Of a stretch of DNA of 64,000 nt, positions 48,901 through 59,806 are shown in pieces. Where the stretch lies: the NCBI GenBank assembly GCA_963705635.1, contig CAVPKH010000003.1, positions 558,001 to 622,000 on the forward strand. The letters run 5' to 3'. The notes below the pieces were generated by a model. The model was given only the letters and a program-made list of their open reading frames with translations, was not told the origin of the DNA and did not search any database. The translations under genes were made by a program, and so were the position numbers. Each line of letters opens with the position of its first letter. The first letter of the stretch is position 1. Origin of the DNA: VRUE01 sp963705635. Lineage in GTDB: Bacteria; Actinomycetota; Thermoleophilia; Solirubrobacterales; 70-9.

Positions 48901-49477
48901 CTACGGCGCGAGGCGCGAGTGGCGCCACTCGCCACCGGTGGCCTCGTACAGGCGGCGCTCATGGAGGCGGTCGGCGGCTTCCTCCCAGAGCTCGATCCGG
49001 TTGGGGACGATGCGGATGGCGCCCCAGTCGGGTGGACACTCGATCGGGCGGTCGGCGGTCTCGGCCCGCAGCTGATCGAGGCGCTCGCGCAGCGGCTCGA
49101 GCGCCTCGATCGTCTCGCCCTGGCGCGAGACCAGTGCCTGCAGCTGGCGCTCGCGGGGGCGGCCGGCAAAGAGCTCCTCGGCAAGCTCGCGCTCGGCGAC
49201 CTCACCGCGGCCCTCGATCCGCGCCTGGCGCCCCAGGGCGGGCCAGTAGAACACCGCGGCGACGCGTGGGTTGGCGCGCAACTCCTCGGCCTTGCGGGTC
49301 CAGAGCGCGGTGGTGAAGACGAGTGCGCTGGCCTCCAAGCGCTTGAGCGTGACCACGCGGGCCGAAGGCGTCCCATCCGGCGTCGCCGTCACGAAAGTCA
49401 TCGCGCCGGGCGCCGGCGTCCCCTGCGTCGCGCGCCTGATCGAGCCAGCGACCAAGGACTTCAAGCGGGTCAGGCAT
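48901..49477 (-). CDS. pdxH: Pyridoxamine 5'-phosphate oxidase, one frameshift
   Basis: About 192 residues. From ATG 49477 the first 17 residues read MPDPLEVLGRWLDQAR; after a shift near 49435 the protein continues GTPAPGAMTFVTATPDGTPSARVVTLKRLEASALVFTT, RKAEELRANPRVAAVFYWPALGRQARIEG and, at the C-terminus, PPDWGAIRIVPNRIELWEEAADRLHERRLYE...W. These are the FMN- and PLP-binding blocks of PdxH, which oxidises pyridoxine/pyridoxamine phosphate to pyridoxal phosphate. Length is normal once the break is repaired. Confidence 0.88.
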
Positions 49478-49499
49478 CCGATCACCGCACGTGGCACCT

Positions 49500-50075
49500 C
49501 GAGTAGCCCCGCGCTCCCGGGTCACGAGTCGCTCCCGCAAGCGCAAAGAGCAGGGCGACCGCCATCAGGGTCGTGGTCGCGGTCCACAGACCGCGGCGAT
49601 GCGCGGCCAGGGCTGCGCCACACGCCCCGAGAGGATCAGCGCGAGGAGACGTTCTGCAGGAAATCAGCCCCCGCGGCGAGCGGACCGCACCAAGCGACCA
49701 AGGCCGCGGCCCGCACGAGGCGGGGCTTGCCGACCCCGGCGGCGCGACGCGCGACCGCAGCGCAGGCCCCGCGGCGAAGAGGCCGTAGCCACCAGGAAGG
49801 GAGTGTCGAGAGCCAGCTGCCACCAAGCCGCGGCCTTCCCCGGATCGCCCCAAGCGGCGAGGATCTCCTCGCTGCGGGCACGCGTCCCGGCGTCCTCGAA
49901 GGCGATCAGCGAGGCGCCGTGGTCGCTCATCGTGCTGATCGCCGGCAGCATCGCGGCGCCGGAGATCAGGTCATCGCGGCGAGCGCCCAGAGCATGCGCG
50001 GCTTGCCGGCCCAGACGAAGAGGCGCGGCGGAGAGGCCGCGCCACGGGACAGCCGGTCGTCGTATCCGATCGCAT
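49500..50075 (-). CDS. Putative integral membrane protein, several frameshifts
   Basis: Pieces in three frames join into one hydrophobic protein of about 190 residues: RMLWALAAMT, then LISGAAMLPAISTMSDHGASLIAFEDAGTRARSEEILAAWGDPGKAAAWWQLALDTPFLVA, then ACAAVARRAAGVGKPRLVRAAALVAWCGPLAAGADFLQN, then LWTATTTLMAVALLFALAG. Four membrane helices and the SLIAFE...RS...LAAWG block suggest a DUF4386-like or similar small membrane family. At least three indels break it. It is divergent from the TetR gene at 50118 and may be its target. The exact start is uncertain. Confidence 0.5.
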
Positions 50076-50117
50076 ATGAGATTGGTATCATAATTCAAGT
50101 TACAATTCATAATCTGA

Positions 50118-50797
50118 ATGAAAGACGAGGTCGAAAAGGGAGACGCGCGCCGAGAAGCAGGCGCGCACGCGGGCCGAGCTGCTCGCCACCGCCGCCAAGG
50201 TCTTCGCCCGGCGCGGCTACAACGGCGCCTCGGTCGAGGAGATCGCCGAGGAGGCCGGCTACTCGCACGGCGCCGTCTACTCGAACTTCGCCGGCAAGGC
50301 CGACCTCTTCCTCGCCGTGCTCGAGGAGTACATGGCGGAGCGGGCGCGCGAGCTTGCCACGACCCAGATCGGGCTCGCCGAGGAGGCGCCGATCGAGCTC
50401 CGCGCCCGCGCGCTCGCCGACCAGTGGATGGCGCGCTTCGCCAAGGACCGCGAGTCCTTCCTCCTGCACATGGAGTTCATCGCCCATGCCGGGCGCGACC
50501 CCGAGCTGGCCGAACGGTTCGGCACCCGCTCCGCCGCCCTGCGCGAGGCGATCGCCGGCCTACATCGGCCACTACCAAGAGCGCGAAGGGATCGAGGCGG
50601 AGCTGACGCCCGCGAACTGGCCTGGTGCTGCGAGCGCTCGGCATCGGCCTCGCGGTGGAAGCGCTGGTCAGCCCCGAAGCGACGTGCGCGAGGACGCCTA
50701 CGGGGACTTCGTCGAACTGCTGGTCGGCCTGCTGCGTGAGCACAGCGGATCGCAGACCAGCGTCGGCGACCGCCAAAAGGGGGCCGATCGAAGCCCG
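50118..50797 (+). CDS. TetR-family regulator, several frameshifts
   Basis: Starts at ATG 50118. After a shift in the AAAAGGG run the DNA-binding domain is complete: RAEKQARTRAELLATAAKVFARRGYNGASVEEIAEEAGYSHGAVYSNFAGKADLFLAVLEEYM. The ligand domain continues through FLLHMEFIAHAGRDPELAERFGTRSAAL and, in other frames, YIGHYQEREGIEAEL and DAYGDFVELLVGLLREH. Expected length is about 225 residues. The A/T-rich gap before it, with TTGGTATCATAATTCAAGTT, probably contains its operator and the promoters of both divergent genes. Confidence 0.78.
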
Positions 50798-51541
50798 ATG
50801 AGCGCCCGGCCTACAACCGCATGGGGCCAACTACAGCGACTACCGTCGCCTGATCCGCGGATCGAGGCGGCGATCTGGGCAGGCCCTCGGCGATGCGCGC
50901 AGCGTCGTCAACGTCGGCGCCGGCAGCGGCTCCTACGAGCCGCCGATCGGGAGGTGATCGCGGTCGAGCCCTCGCCGGTGATGATCGCCCAGCGGCCGCC
51001 GATGCGGCGCCGGTGATCGAAGGGGTCGCCGAAGTCGCTGCCGCTCGGCGGACAAGAGCGTCGACGCCGCGATGGGCGTGCTGACGATCCACCACTGGCC
51101 GACCTCGACGCCGGCATGGCCGAGATGCGGCGCGTCGCCCGGCGCCGGATCGTGCTGCTGACGATCGACGCCGAGGAGAACGCCGAAGACCTGGATCACC
51201 AGCGAGTACTTCCCCGAGGCCGGCGGGCTGGAGCGCGAAGTGATGCCGACGATGGCGGCGCTGAGGCCAAGCTTCCCGGCGTCGAGATCGAGACCCTGCC
51301 GGTGCCGAGCCGCTGCCTCGACGGATTCATGATCCCCTTTGGGGCCGGCCCGAGCTGCTGCTCGACCCCGAGTTCCGCGCGCCAGCTCGACCTGGCACCG
51401 ACTGCCGGACGGGGCCACCGAGCGCGGCCTGGAGCGACTGCGCGCGGACCTCGAGGGCGGGCCTGGGACGAGCAATACGGCCACCTGCGCACGCAGTCCG
51501 AGCTCGACGTCGGCCTGCGCCTGGTCCGGGCCGAGCTTTGA
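50798..51541 (+). CDS. SAM-dependent methyltransferase, several frameshifts
   Basis: From ATG 50798, pieces in different frames join as: a start MSARP, NRMGANYSDYR-like and PDPRIEAAIWA, then VVNVGAG...SYEPPDREVIAVEPSPVMIAQRP (motif I and the acidic end of strand 2), SVDAAMGVLTIHHW (motif II-like), MAEMRRVARRRIVLLTIDAE, and ending LRTQSELDVGLRLVRAEL. This is a class I methyltransferase of about 247 residues. The acceptor is unknown. It is translationally close to the TetR gene before it and the acetyltransferase after it. Confidence 0.72.
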
Positions 51542-52050
51542 GCGAGCCGGCTGCTCCTCGCGCAGCGAGACGAGCGGCGATGCCGGCAGCGATCGCCGAG
51601 CTCTGGACCGCGGCCTACGTGACGGAAGGCGAGCGGCGGGCGGAGCTGCCCCGTACTCGGAGAGCGACTTCGTCGAGGCGAACGGCAACGGGCGCAGCTC
51701 GACCGTCGCCGAGCAAGAGGCGCAGGGTGGTCGGGGTCGTCGCGCTGGCGGCGCCGGGGGCACCCGGGCGTGCGGTCGCGCAGGCCGAGGAGGCGGAGCT
51801 CTCGCGGCTCGTCGTCTCCGCTTCGGCGCGCGGCCCGGGAATCGGGCCGGGCGCTGGTGCTGTCACTGCCACAGCTGGCCAGGACGGCCGGGTGGAGCGC
51901 GATCGCGCTCTGGAGCCGCCGCTACCAGGAGGCCGCCCACCGCCTCTACGAATCGCTCGGCTACAGGCGCGTGCCCGAGCGCGACGAGAACCGACGAGAG
52001 CGGCCACGAGCGGCTGCGTCTTCCGGCTGGGCTCTACGCCGATCGGAGCC
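51538..52050 (+). CDS. GNAT family acetyltransferase, several frameshifts
   Basis: Starts around ATG/TTG 51538 (overlapping the methyltransferase stop). Joined pieces: AAMPAAIAELWTAAYVTEGE, VVGVVALAAPG, EEAELSRLVVSASARG, ALVLSLPQLARTAGWSAIALWSRRYQEAAHRLYESLGYRRVPERDE and a C-terminal CVFRLG. The R-G-x-G-x-A acetyl-CoA loop lies across a break near 51840. Expected length is about 170 residues. Substrate unknown. Confidence 0.65.
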
Positions 52051-52059
52051 CTTGCCAGA

Positions 52060-53200
52060 ATGGCCGCCGTGGAGAACCTGACCAAGCGCCTCGAAGGGTC
52101 GATCGTCATGCTCGAGCCGTTCGGCGAGGAGCACGTCGAGGGGCTCTGGGAGGCAGCGCAGGCGCGCCGAGATCTGGACCTGGCTCGCCAATCTGACGAG
52201 CGCGAGACCTTCGACCTGTGGATCGAGCTGACCCCGAAGCCGCGCCGTCGGGCGGGGAGGGCACCTTCGTCACCCGCGACGTCGGCAGCGGCCGCGTCAT
52301 CGGCAGCAGCCGCTACCTCAATGTCCGCCCCGCCGACCGGGTGGTCGAGATCGGCTGGACCTGGCTCAACCCGAGCGCCTGGCGCAGCGGCGCCAACGTC
52401 GAGGCCAAGCTGCTGATGATGAGCCACGCCTTCGAGACGCTCGGCTGCGTCCGGGTCGAGTTCAAGACCGACGCCCGCAACGAGCGCTCGCGCGCCGCGC
52501 TCTCCGCCCTCCCCGCCAAGTTCGAGGGGGTCCTGCGCAACCACATGACCGTGCCCGACGTCGGCCTGCGCGACTCCGCCTACTTCAGCGTGATCGACTC
52601 CGAGTGGCCCGAGGTCAAGGCCAACCTGGAACGGCGCCTGGCCCGCGGCGGGCGACCGGCGGCGGCGCCGGACCCGGGCCGGGGCCTATCGCTGCGCTAC
52701 GCCAACGCGGTCGAGGAGCTCGCCGCCCTGGAGCCGGTCTGGAACGCCCTGCAGGCGCACCACTCCGAGATCACGCCCGGACCTCGGCCCCGCGCACCCC
52801 GAAGCGCGCCCCGCCCGACGCCTGGCGGATCCGCCGCTCGAAGTACGAGCGCTGGCTGGGCGACCCCGACACCTTCTTCGTCATCGCCGAGGCCGACGGC
52901 GAGCCGGTCGGCTACGCCTGCGTCACGATCGGCCTGCCCTACGCCGGCTGGGCGACGGGCGATCGCCTCGCCGAGCTGGAGACGCTCTCGGTCCTGGCGG
53001 ACCAGCGCGGCAAGGGCATCGGCGCCGCCCTGCTCGACGCCGTCTGGAAGCGCCTCGCCGAGCTGGGCGTGGAAGACATGGCGATCACCACCACGGTGAC
53101 CAACGTCGACGCCCAGCGCTTCTACGAGCGCCAGGGATTCAGCCAGCGCTTCGCCGTCTACTACGGCAAGTCCCCCGGCCCGCCCTTGAAGCCGCAGTAA
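52060..53200 (+). CDS. Two-domain GNAT acetyltransferase (tandem GNAT), frameshifted
   Basis: From ATG 52060. Domain one is RimJ/RimL-like: LTKRLEGSIVMLEPFGEEHVEGLWEAAQ, then in another frame GEGTFVTRDVGSGRVIGSSRYLNVRPADRVVEIGWTWLNPSAWRSGANVEAKLLMMSHAFETLGCVRVEFKTDARNERSRAAL. After a Pro/Gly-rich linker near 52660 and no visible stop or start codon comes domain two: YANAVEELAALEPVWNALQAHHSEITP, then FFVIAEADGEPVGYACV, LSVLADQRGKGIGAALLDAVWKRL and RFYERQGFSQRFAVYYGK. Either one fused protein or two genes whose boundary was lost through indels. Confidence 0.62.
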
Positions 53201-53208
53201 CCGCCGGC

Positions 53209-53403
53209 TCAACGGGAGCCGCTCGGCGCGGGGATCTCAAGCTGCCGGCAGATAGTGCGCGCGAGACGATGATCGATCTCCCGATGACGCGGCACCGCAG
53301 ACCGGGCTCCGCCAGGGCCGATCCAACGCGTGTGATTTCCGCCTTGGTCCAAATCGCAACAGCCATGCTGGCGCAGGTGCTGCTCGAGCTTGCGCCTCTT
53401 CAC
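53209..53403 (-). CDS. hicA: HicA-type mRNA interferase toxin
   Basis: 64 residues from GTG at 53403, overlapping the hicB stop (GTGA). RRKLEQHLRQHGC, then GNHTRW, the basic GARSAVPRHREIDHRLARTICRQLEIP is the HicA/YcfA fold (dsRBD-like), with the catalytic-type histidine in the GxHxxW motif. HicA cleaves mRNA. A residue or two near position 15 may be affected by an indel (CCDLDQ). Confidence 0.8.
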   Translation of the reverse strand: MKRRKLEQHLRQHGCCDLDQGGNHTRWIGPGGARSAVPRHREIDHRLARTICRQLEIPAPSGSR

Positions 53404-53650
53404 GCGGTAATCAGGTGCAGCAACTCTCGCTCGCGCTCGTCATCGGCCTCAATCGGCTCGGGGGAAAGCATCAGCGCCAAGGCATCGAGAACGTTCTCTC
53501 GGGCCTCGGCACGGGGCGCCCCTGGCTCAATGCCCCCGGCACAGCGGGGATTGAGGCGACGATCCAGCCGTCCTCACCTTGGTCGTAGAGGATCGTCAAG
53601 TCGAACTCGGGCATGTGGGCAACGATACCTGCGGCTTGCGATTCGGTCAT
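53400..53650 (-). CDS. hicB: HicB-type antitoxin, one frameshift
   Basis: From ATG 53650 or, more typically for the family, 53614 (MPEFDLTILYDQGEDGWIVASIPAVPGALSQG). After the GGGGCGCCCC run near 53515 the reading continues in another frame to EARENVLDALALMLSP and ELLHLITA, whose TGA overlaps the hicA start. The partial RNase H-like HicB fold neutralises HicA. The order antitoxin then toxin is the less common one but known. Confidence 0.72.
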
Positions 53651-53766
53651 CCCAATCCTTTCCTTGGGCGGGAACTCAAGCCTGACCGGAGCCGACGTCA
53701 CGCGTGGCGCTCCAAAAGTGACGAGGAGTGAGAAATCTGAAGCGCGAAGGGAGACGGGCGAGCGGC

Positions 53767-54402
53767 TCAGCTGCCCAGCGCCTTGTCGATGAACGGGCCG
53801 AGCAGCTCGCCGGCCTGGGTGGCGGTGGTCTCGGGCGCGCCGCTGGGGGCGGTGATGTAGCTGATCGCGAGGCGGACCAGGGACTCGGCGAGGAGCAGGA
53901 CCTTGTCGAGCGGGGGCCTGCGGGCCAGCCGTCCTCGATCGTCGCCGTGAGGCGGGCGGTGGCCCACTGGACCACGGGCATGCCCTGGGTGGTGACGAAG
54001 GGGAGCATGCCGCCGGTGCCGTCGTCGCTGAGCAGGATGCGGACGAGCGGGTCCTCACCGGCGCGTGCGCAGAAAGGCCTCGAGCGCGGCGCCGACCGCG
54101 GCGCGGGGGTCGTCGAGGTGCTGGCGCACGGCCGCGTCGACGTCGTCGAGGAAGCGTTCGCCCTCGTGGATGACGAAGGCCTGGCCGAACTCGTCGCGGC
54201 TGCCGAACTCCTTGTAGAGGGTCTGGCGGCTGACGCCGGCGGCGCTGGCGATGTCGGACATCGTGATCTCCGACCAGGCGCGGCTCTGCAGCTCGTCGCG
54301 GGCGGCGCCGAAGAGCGTCTCGCGCAGCAGCTCGCGCGCGGCCTGCGGGTATGGCGTGCGGGCGGTGGCCACCGCCGGAATCGTCTCAGCGGAAGCGGTC
54401 AC
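53767..54402 (-). CDS. TetR-family regulator of the alkane hydroxylase operon, frameshifted
   Basis: About 210 residues from GTG 54402, overlapping the rubredoxin stop (GTGA). The DNA-binding domain is intact: ARELLRETLFGAARDELQSRAWSEITMSDIASAAGVSRQTLYKEFGSRDEFGQAFVIHEGERFLDDVDAAV. After 54060 the frame shifts (EDPLVRILLSDDGTGGMLPFVTTQGMPVVQWATARLTATIEDGW) and shifts again (DKVLLLAESLVRLAISYITAPSGAPETTATQAGELLGPFIDKALGS). It likely represses alkB-rubredoxin through the TTGACAA/TTGTCAA sites before alkB. Confidence 0.82.
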
Positions 54403-54578
54403 TCGCCCTCGCCCCCCTCGTCGGGCTCGAAATCGACCTTGTCGCGGACGCCGCAGTCGGGGCAGGCCCAGTCGTCGGGAACCTCGCTCCACGGCGTCCC
54501 GGCCGGGAAGCCCTCGCGCGGGTGGCCCGCCTGCTCGTCGTAGACGTAGCCGCAGGAGGGGCAGCGCCAGCGGCTCAC
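54399..54578 (-). CDS. Rubredoxin
   Basis: 59 residues from GTG 54578, overlapping the alkB stop by GTGA. Two CxxC knuckles, WRCPSCGYVYDE and WACPDCGVRDKVDFE, hold the single iron, and the GHPREGFPAGTPWSEVPDDW loop is canonical. It supplies electrons to the AlkB monooxygenase. This resembles the AlkG2-type electron-transfer rubredoxin. A rubredoxin reductase is not in the window. Confidence 0.95.
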   Translation of the reverse strand: MSRWRCPSCGYVYDEQAGHPREGFPAGTPWSEVPDDWACPDCGVRDKVDFEPDEGGEGE

Positions 54579-55767
54579 GCCGAGGCCCCGTAGCGGGCGA
54601 GGATGCGGTCGCGCTTGCGCGGCTGGATGTTGGCCCGGGTGACGTCGCCGTCGAAGTGCTCGACCAGGCGCGGGTCCATCACCCGCCGCCACAGCGGCGG
54701 CACCCAGGCGAGCACGATCATCCCGGCGTAGCCGGTGGGCAGCTGCGGCGCCTCGTCGACGTGGCGCAGCGCCTGGTAGCGCCGGGTCGGGTTGGCGTGG
54801 TGATCGCTGTGGCGCTGCAGGTGGTAGAGCAGCACGTTGGAGGCGACGTTGTTGCTGTTCCAGCTGTGCTCGGGGAGGCAGCGCTCGTAGCGGCCGTCCT
54901 CGCTTGCTTCTGGCGCAGCAGGCCGTAGTGCTCGAGGTAGTTGACGACCTCCAGCAGGGAGAAGCCGAGCACCGCCTGGAGCAGCAGGTAGGGCAGGACG
55001 ACCGGGCCGAAGACGATCGCCAGCGCCGCGAACAGCCCCACCGTCATCGCCCAGGCGCCGAGCACGTCGTTGCGCAGGGTCCAGTGCGACTTGCCCAGGC
55101 GATCGAGGCGGGCGGCCTCGATCCCCCAGGCCGAGCGCAGGCTGCCGGCGACGGTGCGCGGCAGGAAGGCCCAGAAGCTCTCCCCCAGCCGCGAGCTCGC
55201 CGGGTCCTCGGGGGTGGCGACGCGGACGTGGTGGCCGCGGTTGTGCTCGATGAAGAAGTGGCCGTAGCCGGTCTGCGCCAACGCCACCCGGCTCAGCCAG
55301 CGCTCGGAGTTCTCGCGCTTGTGGCCGAGCTCGTGGGCGGTGTTGATCGCGATCCCGCCGACCACCCCCATCGTCACCGCCAGGCCGAGGCTCTCCAGGA
55401 CCGAGAGGTCGCCGCTCGACCAGAGCCAGCAGGCGAAGACGAGGCCGGCGTACTGGACCGGGATGAAGAGGTAGGTGCACCAGCGGTAGTAGCGGTCCTG
55501 CTCGAGCCACTTGAGGATGCTGTCGGGCGGGTTGCTCGGGTCGACCCCGATCGCGATGTCGAGCAGCGGGAAGGCGACGAAGACGAGCAGCGGCCCGAAG
55601 AACCAGAAGGCCTCGAAGCCGGTGACCTCGACGCTGGCCCAGGCGATGAAGGGAGCGAAGGGAATGACCAGGCCGAGCAGCCAGGCGTAGCGCTTGGCGT
55701 CCTTCCAGGTGGCCGGGTTGAGCTCGATCGCCGGCCCGTGGTCGTGGCTGTGCGTTGCGGCCTCCAT
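54575..55767 (-). CDS. alkB: Alkane 1-monooxygenase, one frameshift
   Basis: About 397 residues from ATG 55767. Six membrane helices and the diiron histidine motifs: NTAHELGHKRE, EHNRGHHVRVATPEDPAS, and after a shift near 54905 LLYHLQRHSDHHANPTRRYQALRH; also NYLEHYGLLR before the break. The N-terminal MEAATHSHDHGPA adds further histidines. It hydroxylates medium-chain n-alkanes at the terminal carbon in the membrane. It forms an operon with rubredoxin and TetR by 4-base overlaps. Confidence 0.92.
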
Positions 55768-55811
55768 CGCGGCACTCCTCCTTGTCAAATAACCCGAGAG
55801 CGTCTTCTTGA

Positions 55812-55836
55812 TTGACAAGATAGCGATTTTTGTCAA
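55812..55836. promoter_or_regulatory. Operator candidate upstream of alkB
   Basis: TTGACAA-N11-TTGTCAA is a perfect 7-bp inverted repeat 45-69 bases before alkB. A third half-site TTGTCAA lies at 55783-55789. Such repeated half-sites suit the TetR regulator encoded at the end of the operon. Confidence 0.5.
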
Positions 55837-55915
55837 CTAGCGCAACAGGCACACCGTAATGTTCCAGATTGGTCGGACGACGCGCCCGCGCATTCGGGCC
55901 GCTACCATCCGCCGC

Positions 55916-56136
55916 GTGGAAACCTTCCTCGGCTTCCTGCAAGTGATCATCTCCGGCGTGCTGATCTTCCTGATCCTGCTGCACTCCGGAAAAGACACCG
56001 GCCTCTCCGGCGCCTTCGGCATCGGCGGCGGTGGCAGCTCCTTCGGCGGCGGCTCGATGGTCGAGCGCAACCTCGACCGGGCGACGATCTTCTTCGCGAT
56101 CCTCTTCGTGCTCAACACGATCGTCCTGCTGAAGAT

Positions 56137-56140
<4 letters not shown>
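55916..56140 (+). CDS. secG: SecG subunit of the Sec translocase
   Basis: 74 residues from GTG 55916 (METFLGFLQVIISGVLIFLILLHSGKDTGLSGAFGIGGGG...). Two membrane helices flank a Gly/Ser-rich loop with the G-L-S-G-x-F-G motif and the ERNLDR segment before helix two (FFAILFVLNTIVLL). It assists protein export with SecYE. Its TAG overlaps the ccmF stop through the palindromic CTAG, so the two convergent genes share four bases. Confidence 0.9.
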
Positions 56141-58568
<2,428 letters not shown>

Positions 58569-58572
<4 letters not shown>

Positions 58573-58964
58573 TCCGAGGTGGTGAACTTCGACGGGCACT
58601 TGGTCACCAGGGTGTCGGGTTCGCCGATGAAGGTGCCGTGATCGACTTCGCCGGTGAGGACGATCTCGCGTCCACCGCGGAAGGGATCGGGGACGGTGCC
58701 GCTGTAGGTGACCGGGAGGCTCTCGACCGCCGCCTTCGCGGTCGACGACGCGGAAGCGCAGCTCCTCGCCTCGTGGCGGATCGAGCCCGGCACGACCTTG
58801 CCGGTGAGGTCGTAGCTGGTTCCGGGCGCGGCGCTGAGCAGCTGCGAGGGCTCCTTCGCCTCGCTGGCGGCGCTGAAGGACGTGTAGACGAGCGCCGCCG
58901 CCAGGAGGACGGCAACGCTGAGGGCGACCACGAGCCGGATCTTCCGCTTGCGCTGGGGATCCAC
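58569..58964 (-). CDS. ccmE: Cytochrome c biogenesis haem chaperone CcmE, CxxxF variant
   Basis: 131 residues from GTG 58964. N-terminal anchor helix RLVVALSVAVLLAAALVYTSF, then the OB-fold with YDLTGKVVPGSIRHE, LPVTYSGTVPDPFRGGREIVLTGEV and TLVTKCPSKFTT. In place of the haem-binding HxxxY this protein has C123-P-S-K-F127: cysteine as in the archaeal/actinobacterial CxxxY type, but phenylalanine at the tyrosine position. A pair of compensating indels (about 58735-58775) probably garbles the GEELRFRVVDR strand. It overlaps the ccmF start by ATGA. Confidence 0.85.
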
Positions 58965-58994
58965 GGGGTGATTATCGCAAGGTGGGTTGGGGGG

Positions 58995-59059
58995 CGAGCG
59001 CGCGGGGGGTCTGCGGACGCGCTTCGCGCTTGAGTGTCCGCAGACCCCCCGCGCGCTCG
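58995..59059. repeat. Cruciform-type inverted repeat with GCGCTTGAGT apex (copy 2)
   Basis: Perfect 24-bp arms, 58995-59018 and 59036-59059, enclose GCGC-TTC-GCGC-TTGAGT. The apex end is the same as in copy 1 at 12787-12855 although the arms differ completely. Here it lies between divergent genes (ccmE and an SDR), so it is not only a terminator. Confidence 0.75.
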
Positions 59060-59092
59060 CTCTCGACAAGCCGAAGCTGCGAGAATCGGCCG

Positions 59093-59806
59093 ATGGAGGC
59101 CAGCGCAAGCGATCCAGTTCTGCTTATTACCGGAGCTTCGAGCGGTATCGGTGCGGCGACCGCTCGAGCTGCGCGCCGGCCGTACCGGCTGGTCCTTGCG
59201 GCGCGGCGGTTGGAGCCGCTGGAGGAGCTTGTTGAGGAGCTTGGTGGTGAGGAGCGGGCGCTGGCGGTGCGCTGCGACGTCACCGAGTGGGATCAGGTGG
59301 AGGCGATGGCCGCTGCGGCGCTCGAGCGCTTCGGCCGCATCGACGTCGTCTTCGCCAACGCCGGCTTCGGCGCCTCGCGCGGCTTCCTCGAGGAGTCGCC
59401 CGAGCACTGGCGCTCGATGGTCCTGACCAACGTCTACGGGGTGGCGCTGACGATCCGCGCCACCCTCCCCCACCTGCTCGAGCGCGGCGACGGCCACTTC
59501 GTCATCACCAGCTCGGTCGCGGGGCGGCGGGCACTGCCCGGCTCGCTCTACTCGGCGACCAAGTGGGCGGCGACGGCGATCGGCGAGGCGCTGCGGGCCG
59601 AGCTGCGCCAGATCCACGAGAACCGCGACATCCGCGTCACCCTGATCGAGCCCGGGATGACCGACACGCCCTTCTTCGACAACCGCCCCGGCGAGTGGGC
59701 GCTGCAGGACGACGACATCGCCAAAGCGGTGCTCTACGCCCTCGAACAGCGCCCCGGCGTCGACGTCAACGAGATCCTGATCCGCCCCACCAGCCAGCCG
59801 ATCTGA
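59093..59806 (+). CDS. SDR family oxidoreductase
   Basis: 237 residues from ATG 59093, 33 bases after the inverted repeat. LLITGASSGIGAATARA is the cofactor motif, with VLAARR after strand 2 (Arg pair, NADP preference likely), RCDVTEWD, FANAGFG (replacing NNAG), the catalytic serine in ITSSVAG and YSATKWA. The C-terminus (IEPGMTDTPFFD) is typical of classical SDRs acting on hydroxy- or keto-groups. The substrate is not known. Confidence 0.9.
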   Translation: MEASASDPVLLITGASSGIGAATARAARRPYRLVLAARRLEPLEELVEELGGEERALAVRCDVTEWDQVEAMAAAALERFGRIDVVFANAGFGASRGFLEESPEHWRSMVLTNVYGVALTIRATLPHLLERGDGHFVITSSVAGRRALPGSLYSATKWAATAIGEALRAELRQIHENRDIRVTLIEPGMTDTPFFDNRPGEWALQDDDIAKAVLYALEQRPGVDVNEILIRPTSQPI

